6,824 bases of DNA, taken from positions 1-6,824 of the forward strand of contig JBICIE010000059.1 in the NCBI GenBank assembly GCA_043101635.1, in the 5' to 3' direction. Shown here piece by piece: positions 1-6,621 of the stretch. Position 1 is the stretch's first letter. Each line of letters starts with the position of its first letter. Origin of the DNA: CAYMJK01 sp043101635. GTDB lineage: Bacteria > Planctomycetota > Phycisphaerae > Phycisphaerales > UBA1924. The notes under the pieces are model-generated. The model had not been told where the DNA came from. It saw only the letters and a list, made by a program, of their open reading frames with translations, and searched no databases. The translations under genes and the position numbers were made by a program.

Positions 1-816
1 CTGGGCGCGGTGACGGAGCGGACGCGCATCTGCCTGCTCAGCCACATCACCAGCAGCAGCGGGATTATTCTGCCGGTAGAGGGGATCGCGGGCGAACTGG
101 AGGCCCGCGGCATCCGCGTGATCATCGATGGGGCCCACGCGCCCGGGCAGATCGAACTCGACATCGGCGCCCTTGCCGGCGGAAGCGCGCCAAGCTGCTA
201 CGTCGCGAACCTGCACAAGTGGCTGTGCGCCCCCAAGGGCGCAGCGATGCTGTGGATCCGCGAGGACCTCCGCGCCAGCTTCCGGCCGCTGGTGCTGAGC
301 AACAGCGCCGAGCTTGCGCCGCCGCCGGGGCGCTCGAAGCTGCACCTGGAGTTCGACTACGCCGGCACCGGCGACATGACCCCGTGGCTGACGATTCCCG
401 CCGCGATGGAGACCATGGCCGCCATGGCGCCGGGCGGATGGGGCGAGATTCGCGCGCGCAATCACGACCTTGCGCTGCGCGGGCGCAACATCGTCTGCGG
501 CGCCCTCGGCGTCGAGTCGCCCGCCCCGGACTCGATGCTCGGGGCGATGACCACCATCGTGCTGCCGCAGCATCCGCCGCAGCTTCAGGAGCGCCTGCGC
601 CAGCGACCGACGGGGTACCACGACGCCCTGCAGGACGCTCTTGTCGGGCGCTGGGGGATCCAGATCCCGGTCTTCTACCTGCCGCAGGCCGAGCCTGGGC
701 CGGCGCCGGTGCGGTGCCTGCGCCTCAGCGCCCAGCTTTACAACAGCCCGGCCCAGTACGAGTACCTGGCCGAGGCGCTGCGGGCGGAGCTGGAGGCGGA
801 GCGGCGGCTGGGCTGA
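1..816 (+). CDS. Class V PLP-dependent aminotransferase, isopenicillin N epimerase-like (5' end missing)
   Basis: The reading frame is open from the first base, so the gene begins upstream of the window. About 270 residues are present; relatives are roughly 380-400 aa, so the N-terminal third is missing. Counting from codon 1 of the window, the PLP signature is clear: Asp43 in IIDGAHAPG should contact the pyridine nitrogen, and Lys73 in NLHKWLCAPKG should form the Schiff base. The later GTGDMTPWLTIPAA segment and the C-terminal RLSAQLYNSPAQYEYLAEAL fit the cytosolic fold-type I CefD-like branch. Members of this branch include epimerases, lyases and desulfurase relatives, so the reaction cannot be named; a beta-lactam role is not implied. 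A GTG at 10 could be read as a start but lies inside the conserved domain. The gene is co-directional with the cysteine dioxygenase 116 bp downstream, so a sulfur amino acid substrate is possible but is inference only. Confidence 0.87.
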   Translation: MGAVTERTRICLLSHITSSSGIILPVEGIAGELEARGIRVIIDGAHAPGQIELDIGALAGGSAPSCYVANLHKWLCAPKGAAMLWIREDLRASFRPLVLSNSAELAPPPGRSKLHLEFDYAGTGDMTPWLTIPAAMETMAAMAPGGWGEIRARNHDLALRGRNIVCGALGVESPAPDSMLGAMTTIVLPQHPPQLQERLRQRPTGYHDALQDALVGRWGIQIPVFYLPQAEPGPAPVRCLRLSAQLYNSPAQYEYLAEALRAELEAERRLG

Positions 817-893
817 GGCGTCTGAGCCGTTCCCGGACCAGCAGTGGCAGTTGCCGGGCGGGGCGTGCGCTGGGCCCGGGGGGCCGTTTCCTG

Positions 894-899
894 TACAAT
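894..899 (+). promoter_or_regulatory. Candidate -10 box of the cysteine dioxygenase promoter
   Basis: TACAAT sits 33 bp before the dioxygenase ATG in otherwise GC-rich DNA, with TG directly before it. Transcription would start near 906 and give a leader of about 27 nt containing the Shine-Dalgarno. The same hexamer is the -10 box of the better supported arsR promoter. No -35 hexamer is visible at the proper distance: the nearest TTG-containing hexamer, TTGCCG at 851-856, is too far away. This is therefore a moderate to weak call. Confidence 0.38.
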
Positions 900-932
900 G
901 TCCCCTGAAGCAGCCCCGAAGGAGCCAGCCGC

Positions 933-1484
933 ATGCCGATCGCCAACCCCAAGCAGGCCTGTCCCAAGCTCGCGCCGCTGATCGAGTATCTGGAGGGCCT
1001 TGAGGCCCGGGCGGATCTGAAGGTGCTCGAGCGGCTCCTGCGCGAGGTGGAGGTCACGCGGGCGGACATCGGGCCGGCGTGCAGCTTCGGCGTCAAGGCG
1101 TACAAGCGCAACAGCATCAGCCGCGGGCAGTGGCACGAACTCGTTGCCCTGTGCTGGCGTTCCGGCGATGTCACGCCCATTCACGATCACGAGGGGTCGA
1201 GCTGCGCGTTCAAGGTGATCGAAGGGGATGGCACGGAGATCCGCTTCAAGCGCACGCCGAGCGGGCTGGTGTGCCCGGACACGGTCAACGACATGCCCGA
1301 GGGGTACCTGTGCAGCGCCGATGACGCCGACATCCACCAGGTGGCCAACATGCAGGCGCCGGGGACCGACCTGATCACGCTGCACATCTATTCGCCGCCG
1401 ATCGTGTCGATGCGGACGTACCGGTTCAGTTGCCGCAGCCCGGTCGAGGTGCTGGACATGGCGACCGCGGCGGAGCAGGGGTAG
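933..1484 (+). CDS. cdoA: Cysteine dioxygenase (type I, Arg-type), keeps both Cys-Tyr cofactor residues
   Basis: This cytosolic cupin enzyme oxidises L-cysteine with O2 to cysteine sulfinate, the first step of cysteine catabolism. At 183 aa it is complete and of normal bacterial to slightly short length. The iron ligands of the 3-His facial triad are His84 and His86 (PIHDHEGSSC) and His135 (DADIHQVAN). Arg59 in YKRN matches rat Arg60, which binds the cysteine carboxylate; this argues against the Gln-type 3-mercaptopropionate dioxygenases. The outer-sphere Ser-His-Tyr motif appears as Thr149-His151-Tyr153 in TLHIYSPP. Cys91, five residues after His86, aligns with mammalian Cys93, so the Cys-Tyr thioether with Tyr153 could form; most characterised bacterial enzymes have Gly there. 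The start is set by GAAGGAG at 918-924, eight bases before ATG. It probably has its own promoter. It converges with the RND gene across 101 bp. Confidence 0.95.
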   Translation: MPIANPKQACPKLAPLIEYLEGLEARADLKVLERLLREVEVTRADIGPACSFGVKAYKRNSISRGQWHELVALCWRSGDVTPIHDHEGSSCAFKVIEGDGTEIRFKRTPSGLVCPDTVNDMPEGYLCSADDADIHQVANMQAPGTDLITLHIYSPPIVSMRTYRFSCRSPVEVLDMATAAEQG

Positions 1485-1523
1485 CGAAGGGGGAGAGCGA
1501 CTCAGCGAAGAGCGATTGAGCGA
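1483..1523. repeat. Iterated AGCGA units and imperfect 14-bp direct repeat
   Basis: Five AGCGA units begin at 1483, 1496, 1504, 1511 and 1519; the first overlaps the dioxygenase stop codon. Within them GAGCGACTCAGCGA (1495-1508) and GAGCGATTGAGCGA (1510-1523) match at 12 of 14 positions, offset by 15 bp. The block fills the 5' half of the convergent spacer. It may be a degenerate dispersed intergenic repeat or simply low-complexity drift; nothing assigns it a function. Confidence 0.5.
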
Positions 1524-1537
1524 GTGAGGGGCCAGAA

Positions 1538-1554
1538 CCGCCGCGGAGCGGCGG
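1538..1554. terminator. Hairpin in convergent spacer, possible bidirectional terminator
   Basis: CCGCCGC and GCGGCGG form a perfect 7-bp stem around a GGA loop. It lies 53 bp after the dioxygenase stop and 31 bp after the RND stop in the minus direction, where a shared terminator would be expected. Neither side has a T-run, so it does not meet the classical intrinsic terminator pattern. The call rests on the stem and the position between convergent genes. Confidence 0.4.
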
Positions 1555-1585
1555 GCCACACCGACCCACCCCGGTCCACTCTGCG

Positions 1586-4500
1586 TCACTCCGCTTGCTC
1601 CGCGGGCTCTGCGTTCCTGCTTTGCACCCGCTTCGGCGCCAGCAGCCAGTAGGCGACGGGGATGACCGCGACGGCGAAGATGGTCGCGGCGCCGAGGCCG
1701 AAGATCAGGGCCCAGGCCAGGCCGCTGAAGATCGGGTCGATGATGATCGGGGCGGCCGAGAGCATCGCGGTGGAGGCCGTCAGCAGGATGGGGCGCAGGC
1801 GCACCACGCAGCTTGCGACGATGGCCTCCTGCAGCGGCTTGCCGCGGCGCTGCGCGAGGTGGATGAAGTCGACGAGGATGGTCGCCTGGCGCGTGACGAT
1901 GCCGGACAGCGCGATCATGCCGATCATCGCGGTGGCGGTGAAGAGCGTCGGATTGGCGTAGCCGCCGGTGGCGGCGCCGTCGCCGGCGAACACGTTGAGC
2001 AGCCAGAAGCCGGGCATGATGCCGATGACCGTCAGCGGGATCGCCAGCATGATGATCAGCGGCAGCGCGAACGAGCCGGTCTGGGCCACCAGCAGGATGT
2101 AGATGGCCACCAGCGCTGCGCCGAAGGCGAGGCCGAGATCGCGGAAGACATCGAGCGTGATCTTCCACTCGCCCTCACCGGCGAAGCGCAGCTCGAAGTC
2201 CGGGTTCAGCGACCAGCCGATGCCGCCGCCCTGGCCGCGGAGGGTGTCGAGGAAACTTCGCCCGGCGACGGGGCGCGGGGCTGCGGGCTCGACAGCGCCG
2301 ATGGCGCCGGCGCTCGCGGGCTCGTGGGGCTCACGATCCGTGATGATGTCGAGTATGACATCGGGCGGCGGGCGGCCGGCAGTTTCCGCGGTGACGTACA
2401 CGACCCGGCGCAGGTTCTTGTGCAGGATGGGCTGGTCGGCGTCGCCCATGGTCCAGTCGCCGAGTTCGGCGAGGGGGACGAGGGCGCCATCGTGCGATGT
2501 GACGCGAAGGCGCTGCAGCGCGGCGAGATCGGAGCGCTCGGCTTCCGGCATGCGTACGCGGATGTGCAGGGGGTAGCGCTCGGTCTCGATGCGGGCGAGG
2601 CCGGCGGAGCGCCCGCCGAGGGCGATGGCGACCGTCTCGGCGATGTCATCGACGGAGACGCCGTTGATGGCGGCCTTCTCCTGATCGACGATGAAGGTGG
2701 CCCGCGGGCTGTCGGCCGCGACGGAGGTGTCGACCTCGATGACGCCGGGCTCGAGGGCGAGGCGCTGGCGGACGATGCCGGCCGCGCTGATCAGGTCATC
2801 CAGCGAGCGGTCCTCGGCGGCGTAGGCCTCGACGACGACGGTCGCCAGCACAGGCGGGCCGGGGGGGATCTCGACGACCTTGAGCTTTGCGCCGCCGGCC
2901 TCGGCGATGGAGGTCAGCTCATCGTGCAGGCGCAGGGCGATGGCGTGGCTCTGCTGGCTGCGCGAGTGCTTGGGGGCGAGATTCACGCGGATCTCGGCGA
3001 CGTGCTCGCCAGCGCGGAAGTAGTACTGGCGGACCAGGCCGTTGAAGTCGATGGGCGACGGCAGGCCGATGTAGGCGGTGTAGTCGGTAACCTCCGGAAC
3101 GGTGGCCAGCTTGGCTTCCAGTGCGCGCACAACTGCGTCGGTGCGTTCCAGCGGGACGCCCTCATCCGCATCCAGCACCAGCAGCAGTTCGTTGCGGTTG
3201 TCGTACGGCAGGAGCTTGAGGGGGACCTGGCGGAAGAGGGCGAGGCTCGCGGTCCCGGCGGTGAGCAGGGCGATGACGCCGAGGAAGAGCCAGGCCCGCC
3301 AGCGGGCCGTCACCAGCGGGGTGATGAGCGGGCGGAGGATGCGGTCCAGCAGCGTGCCGCGGCTGGCGTCGATGTCATCGACATCGTCGTGTGTCTTGAG
3401 CGTGCCGCGCTTGCGCGCGCGCTCGATGGGGCCGCGCAGCAGGTGATAGCTGAGCCATGGTGTGATGGTGAAGGCGACGAGCATCGACATGAGCATCGCC
3501 ACCGGCACGTTGAGGGCCATCGGCGCCATGTACGGACCCATCAGGCCGGTGATGAAGCTGAGCGGCACGAAGGAGGCGATGACTGCGAGCGTCGCGACGA
3601 TCAGGGGCGGGCGGATCTCGGCCACGGCTTCGAGCACGATCTGTCGCGTGGCGCGCCCCCGCAGGCGGAAGAGGCGCGAGATGTTCTCGACATCCACGAT
3701 CGGGTCATCGACGATCAAACCGAGCGAGAGGATGAGGGCAAAGAGCGTGACGCGGTTGATGGAGTAGCCCGCGAGCAGGTTGACCACGAGCGTCAGCCCG
3801 AAGACGACGGGCACGGCGACGGCGACGATGACGGCCTCGCGCCAGCCGAGTCCGAGCGTGAGCAGAGCGATGACGATGACGATGGCGACGCCGAGGGCAT
3901 CAATGAGTTCGTTGACCTTCTCGTTGGCGTTGCGCCCGTAGTTGCGGGTGATGATCAGTTCGATGTCATCGGGGACGATGTCCGCGGCGAGGCGGCGGGC
4001 CTCGGCGATGACTTCATCGGCGACGTTGACGGCGTTCGTGCCGCGCTTCTTGGCGATGGCGATGGTGACGGCGGGGGCGGGGGGGCGGTCGTGTTCGGCG
4101 GGGCCGAGCGCTGCGCCGGCGGCGTCCGGCGCTTCGACCTCGTCGCGGGCGGGGCCCCAGCCGTGGCGGACGAAGCTGGTCAGCTCATCGGGCCCATCGC
4201 GGATGGTGGCGACATCCTCGAGGAAGACGGGGCGGCCCTCGAAGGCGCCGACGACGAGGGTGGCGAGATCGTCGGCGGAGCGGATGGCCCGGCCGGTCTC
4301 GACCTCGATGACCTGATCGTCGCGCACGAAGGCGCCGGCGGACCGCGTGAGGCTGGAGACGCCAATGGCCCGGCCGATGTCCAGCGGCGCGAGGTTGAAG
4401 CCGGCGAGGCGGTCGCGATCCAGTTCGACCGCCAGCACGCGCGGGCTGCCCCCGATGATCTCCGTCCGCGAGACATCGCGCTGGACTGCGAGGCGCTCGA

Positions 4501-5026
4501 CCAGTTCCTCGGCGACCCGCCGGGCGGTGTAGCCGTCGCCGGAGCGGCTGGCGAGGGTGAGCGTGACGACGGGAACATCGTCGATCTCGCGCGGCTTGAT
4601 GACGGGCAGGATCGCGCCGGGCGGCACGATGTCGAGGTTCTCATCGATCTTCTTGCGGATCTTGACCAGGCTGCGCTCGCGGTCCTGGCCGACGAAGAAG
4701 CGGACCGTGACGATGGACCGGTCGCGCATGGAGCGGGAGTAGACGTACTCGACGCCATCGATCTGGTAGAGCAGGCGTTCCAGCGGGTTGGTGACGAGCT
4801 GCTCGACCTGCGTCGCCGGATGCCCGGGGAACTCGACGATGACATCCGCCATCGGGACGACGATCTGCGGGTCTTCCTCGCGCGGCGTCACCAGCAGGGC
4901 GCCGACGCCGACCGCCGCGGCGACGATGATCAGTACGATCGAGAGGTTGGAGTCGAGGAAGATGCTGACGATGCGGTTGATCGCCCCGCCGAGCCCGCCT
5001 GCGCGCACGTGGGATTGGTCGCTCAC
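1586..5026 (-). CDS. RND-family efflux transporter permease (AcrB/HAE1-like)
   Basis: This is an inner-membrane proton-driven exporter, expected to act as a trimer with the adaptor encoded just upstream. Its 1146 aa are somewhat longer than AcrB (about 1050). The layout is the usual duplicated one: TM1 near 27-47, periplasmic loop to about 375, TM2-6 between about 376 and 526, TM7 near 576-597, second loop to about 960, TM8-12 to about 1128. Asp440-Asp441 in TM4 (GLIVDDPIVDVENI) match the proton-relay pair of AcrB, and Arg1046 in TM10 takes the place of AcrB Lys940. The double Asp argues for a hydrophobe-type rather than a CzcA-type metal pump; substrate unknown. Ala/Pro-rich segments at about 291-318 and 897-935 look like flexible insertions. 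The GTG start overlaps the adaptor stop as GTGA, and GGAG at 5035-5038 lies 8 nt upstream. No outer-membrane channel gene follows. Confidence 0.93.
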   Translation of the reverse strand: MSDQSHVRAGGLGGAINRIVSIFLDSNLSIVLIIVAAAVGVGALLVTPREEDPQIVVPMADVIVEFPGHPATQVEQLVTNPLERLLYQIDGVEYVYSRSMRDRSIVTVRFFVGQDRERSLVKIRKKIDENLDIVPPGAILPVIKPREIDDVPVVTLTLASRSGDGYTARRVAEELVERLAVQRDVSRTEIIGGSPRVLAVELDRDRLAGFNLAPLDIGRAIGVSSLTRSAGAFVRDDQVIEVETGRAIRSADDLATLVVGAFEGRPVFLEDVATIRDGPDELTSFVRHGWGPARDEVEAPDAAGAALGPAEHDRPPAPAVTIAIAKKRGTNAVNVADEVIAEARRLAADIVPDDIELIITRNYGRNANEKVNELIDALGVAIVIVIALLTLGLGWREAVIVAVAVPVVFGLTLVVNLLAGYSINRVTLFALILSLGLIVDDPIVDVENISRLFRLRGRATRQIVLEAVAEIRPPLIVATLAVIASFVPLSFITGLMGPYMAPMALNVPVAMLMSMLVAFTITPWLSYHLLRGPIERARKRGTLKTHDDVDDIDASRGTLLDRILRPLITPLVTARWRAWLFLGVIALLTAGTASLALFRQVPLKLLPYDNRNELLLVLDADEGVPLERTDAVVRALEAKLATVPEVTDYTAYIGLPSPIDFNGLVRQYYFRAGEHVAEIRVNLAPKHSRSQQSHAIALRLHDELTSIAEAGGAKLKVVEIPPGPPVLATVVVEAYAAEDRSLDDLISAAGIVRQRLALEPGVIEVDTSVAADSPRATFIVDQEKAAINGVSVDDIAETVAIALGGRSAGLARIETERYPLHIRVRMPEAERSDLAALQRLRVTSHDGALVPLAELGDWTMGDADQPILHKNLRRVVYVTAETAGRPPPDVILDIITDREPHEPASAGAIGAVEPAAPRPVAGRSFLDTLRGQGGGIGWSLNPDFELRFAGEGEWKITLDVFRDLGLAFGAALVAIYILLVAQTGSFALPLIIMLAIPLTVIGIMPGFWLLNVFAGDGAATGGYANPTLFTATAMIGMIALSGIVTRQATILVDFIHLAQRRGKPLQEAIVASCVVRLRPILLTASTAMLSAAPIIIDPIFSGLAWALIFGLGAATIFAVAVIPVAYWLLAPKRVQSRNAEPAEQAE

Positions 5027-6132
5027 CGGTCCGGCTCCGACTCGATGACCACCTGCTCGCCAGCGCGCAGCCCGGCCAGGACTTCGACATCATCGCCGAC
5101 TGTGCGCCCAAGCTGGACCGCACGCGCCCGCGGCGCCCCATCGCCGGTCAGCACGGTCACGAGCGTGAGCTGGCCGACCTGGCGCACCGCCGCGGCCGGG
5201 ATGACCAGGATCTCGCGGTCATCCAGCGGGATCTGGAGGCGCCCGAACATGCCCGGCAGCACACCCTCGGGGCACTCGCCGCTGACCTTGACCTGGAAGG
5301 AGCGGCTGGCGGCGGAGGCCTGCGGCACGATCTCAGTGACCTCGGCGGGGCAGGTCATGTCGAGGGCGTCGATCCGGGCGGTGACCGAGTCACCGATGCG
5401 CAGGCGGCCGGCGAGGGTCTCGCGCACCTCGGCGATGAGTTGCATGTGCGAGGGATCGTACATGGTCAGCAGCGTCTGGCCGGGGATGACGGTGTCGCCG
5501 ACCTGGATGCGCTTGTCGATGATGACGCCGTCGAAGGGGGCGGTGATCCTGGCGTAGCCGAGAACGGTTTCGCCCTCTTCGCGTGCGCGGATGGCGCCCT
5601 GCAGGCTGGCCTCGGCTGCGCGCACGGCGTTGCGGGCCCGGATGACTTCGAACTCGGAGGCGGCGGACTGGGCGTAGGACTGCTCCAGCCGGCGCAGCTC
5701 CTCTGCGGCCTGATCGACGGCGGACTGCTCGGCATCGACGCGGGCCGCGGCCTGCTGGAGGCGCTGGCGCAGGTCGGTGTCATCGAGTTCCACGAGCAGT
5801 TCGCCCGCGGTGACCTGTTGGCCGGCCTGGATCGGCGCTGCGAGGATGCGGCTGAGAATGCGCGAGGCGACATCGGTCTGGCGCACGGGGCGTATGGCGC
5901 CGATGGCCATCTCGTAGTCGGGCACGGTGATGCGCCGGGCCGGTTCGATTCTCGCGCCGGCGGGCAGTTGTGCGCGCGCGCCGCTGACTTCGCCCATCGG
6001 TATCTTGGCGTGGAAGAAGCCGGCCAGCCAGAGCAGCAGGCCGACGACGACGACCAGGAAGACCAGCCCGAGCACGACTTGCCCGAAGCGGCCGAGGGCT
6101 GTGCGCAGGTGGGCCAACTTACTCTGCTTCAT
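5023..6132 (-). CDS. RND efflux periplasmic adaptor (membrane fusion protein, HlyD/AcrA-like)
   Basis: This adaptor would link the RND permease to an outer-membrane channel. It has 369 aa, typical for the family. A single N-terminal membrane anchor spans about 17-40 after a basic start (MKQSKLAHLR); no lipobox cysteine is present, so it is not a lipoprotein. The two lipoyl half-motifs lie at about 80-118 and 191-224 (YARITAPFDGVIIDKRI and VGDTVIPGQ), separated by a Gln/Ala/Glu-rich alpha-hairpin at about 118-187. A beta-barrel and membrane-proximal domain follow, with the characteristic SRSFQVKV and LPGMFGRL strands. Cys261 and Cys287 are the only cysteines and both fall in the barrel region. 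The frame stays open 34 codons further upstream to 6234, but that extension lies inside arsR and has no signal-like character. ATG at 6132 has a GGGGAGG just upstream and overlaps the arsR end by 14 bp. The stop overlaps the permease start by 4 bp. Confidence 0.92.
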   Translation of the reverse strand: MKQSKLAHLRTALGRFGQVVLGLVFLVVVVGLLLWLAGFFHAKIPMGEVSGARAQLPAGARIEPARRITVPDYEMAIGAIRPVRQTDVASRILSRILAAPIQAGQQVTAGELLVELDDTDLRQRLQQAAARVDAEQSAVDQAAEELRRLEQSYAQSAASEFEVIRARNAVRAAEASLQGAIRAREEGETVLGYARITAPFDGVIIDKRIQVGDTVIPGQTLLTMYDPSHMQLIAEVRETLAGRLRIGDSVTARIDALDMTCPAEVTEIVPQASAASRSFQVKVSGECPEGVLPGMFGRLQIPLDDREILVIPAAAVRQVGQLTLVTVLTGDGAPRARAVQLGRTVGDDVEVLAGLRAGEQVVIESEPDR

Positions 6133-6478
6133 CACGCCTCCCCGGCCCGATGGGGCCGAAGCGAGCCTGCACGCAGCGCATGATCGCGCCGAGGTGCGGC
6201 TCTGCGACACGGTAGTACACGCGCCGGCCATCACGCTCCATGGCCAGCAGGCCGCGGTCGCGCATGAGGCGCAGGTGCATGCTGGCGGCGTTGAGGGCCA
6301 GGCCGCAGCGCTCGGCGAGTTCGGTGACCGGGTAGGGCCGCTCGAGGAGGGCTTCGACGATGCGCAGGCGGTCGGGATGGGCGAGGGTTCGCAGGCACTC
6401 TGCAGCGAGCGTTGCGCCGTCGGGCTGGGGCTCGGGGGCTGGTGAGCGGCGTGGCATGGGGGCGGCCGGGATGGGCAC
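6119..6478 (-). CDS. ArsR/SmtB-family transcriptional repressor
   Basis: A 119-aa winged-helix regulator, first gene of the efflux operon and probably its autorepressor. After a Pro/Ala-rich tail of about 20 residues come LAHPDRLRIVEALL (alpha2), VTELAERCGLALNAASMHLRLM (helix-turn-helix, about 51-72) and the wing ERDGRRVYYRV (about 81-91), then alpha5 through IMRCVQARFG. The ArsR CxC-type metal motif in alpha3 is absent, and the SmtB alpha5 pattern (Asp-x-His then His-x2-Glu) is only half matched by Glu93-x-His95. Cysteines are at 28, 58 and 102; Cys28 in alpha1 and Cys102 in alpha5 fall in the helices that build the dimer interface, so thiol or metal sensing is possible (inference). The start is uncertain: GTG at 6478 gives a leader of about 15 nt without a clear Shine-Dalgarno; ATG at 6457 (residue 8) also lacks one. 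Confidence 0.92.
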   Translation of the reverse strand: MPIPAAPMPRRSPAPEPQPDGATLAAECLRTLAHPDRLRIVEALLERPYPVTELAERCGLALNAASMHLRLMRDRGLLAMERDGRRVYYRVAEPHLGAIMRCVQARFGPIGPGRRDEAE

Positions 6479-6483
6479 TAGAT

Positions 6484-6509
6484 CAATACTTCAAGAAATA
6501 TTGTAGTAT
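6484..6509. promoter_or_regulatory. Candidate ArsR operator: two overlapping dyads
   Basis: CAATACTTCAAGAAATATTG at 6484-6503 is a 20-bp dyad with 8 of 10 positions paired (CAATA, TTC, then GAA, TATTG). A second, longer dyad of 24 bp at 6486-6509, with ATACT and AGTAT ends, pairs at 9 of 12 positions. The 20-bp dyad is centred on the predicted transcription start and overlaps the -10 box, which suits simple repression by a winged-helix dimer. The stretch is a conspicuous AT-rich island in GC-rich surroundings. Size and placement match known ArsR/SmtB operators; binding itself is inferred. Confidence 0.7.
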
Positions 6510-6527
6510 CTGGTGCCGCGGCGTCAA
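6500..6527 (-). promoter_or_regulatory. Sigma70-type promoter of the arsR-adaptor-permease operon
   Basis: Read on the minus strand, TTGACG (6527-6522) and TACAAT (6505-6500) each match the consensus at five of six positions and are separated by 16 bp. The start would fall near 6493, about 15 nt before the GTG start of arsR. No other promoter is visible inside the operon, whose genes overlap, so this one probably drives all three. Confidence 0.7.
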
Positions 6528-6599
6528 GCGAGGTTGAGAAGAGGATCGACCGGCTCCTTCGGGGTGTTGTTTCCGGCGAGATGTGCGCGCGCAAGGGAG

Positions 6600-6621
6600 C
6601 CCGCGAGCGCAAGCTCGCGGG
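6600..6621. repeat. Outer hairpin of left arm with GCAA tetraloop
   Basis: CCCGCGAGC (6600-6608) and GCTCGCGGG (6613-6621) form a perfect 9-bp stem closed by GCAA, a GNRA-type loop if transcribed in the plus direction. It forms the outer end of the left palindrome arm, so the arm can fold on itself as well as pair with the other arm. Confidence 0.75.

Noticed and set aside
872..889. GGCCC/GGGCC stem followed by TTT as a terminator for the class V enzyme
   Set aside because: Only five base pairs, a three-base loop and three T residues. G-rich runs of this kind arise by chance here, and it lies where the dioxygenase promoter would be.
738..2168. Long minus-strand frame under the dioxygenase and the RND 3' end
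   Set aside because: It overlaps the dioxygenase antisense and the permease in another frame. The Arg/His/Pro-rich composition is typical of a shadow frame.
1595..5557. A 1320-codon open frame on the plus strand antisense to the RND permease and part of the adaptor
   Set aside because: It mirrors two strongly supported genes. Its translation is dominated by Asp, Glu, Gly, His and Arg with no domain, as expected for the complement of GC3-rich membrane protein codons.
6133..6234. Upstream start of the adaptor, adding 34 residues
   Set aside because: The added segment lies inside arsR, lacks signal-peptide character, and would place the membrane anchor too far from the start. The ATG at 6132 has a ribosome binding site.
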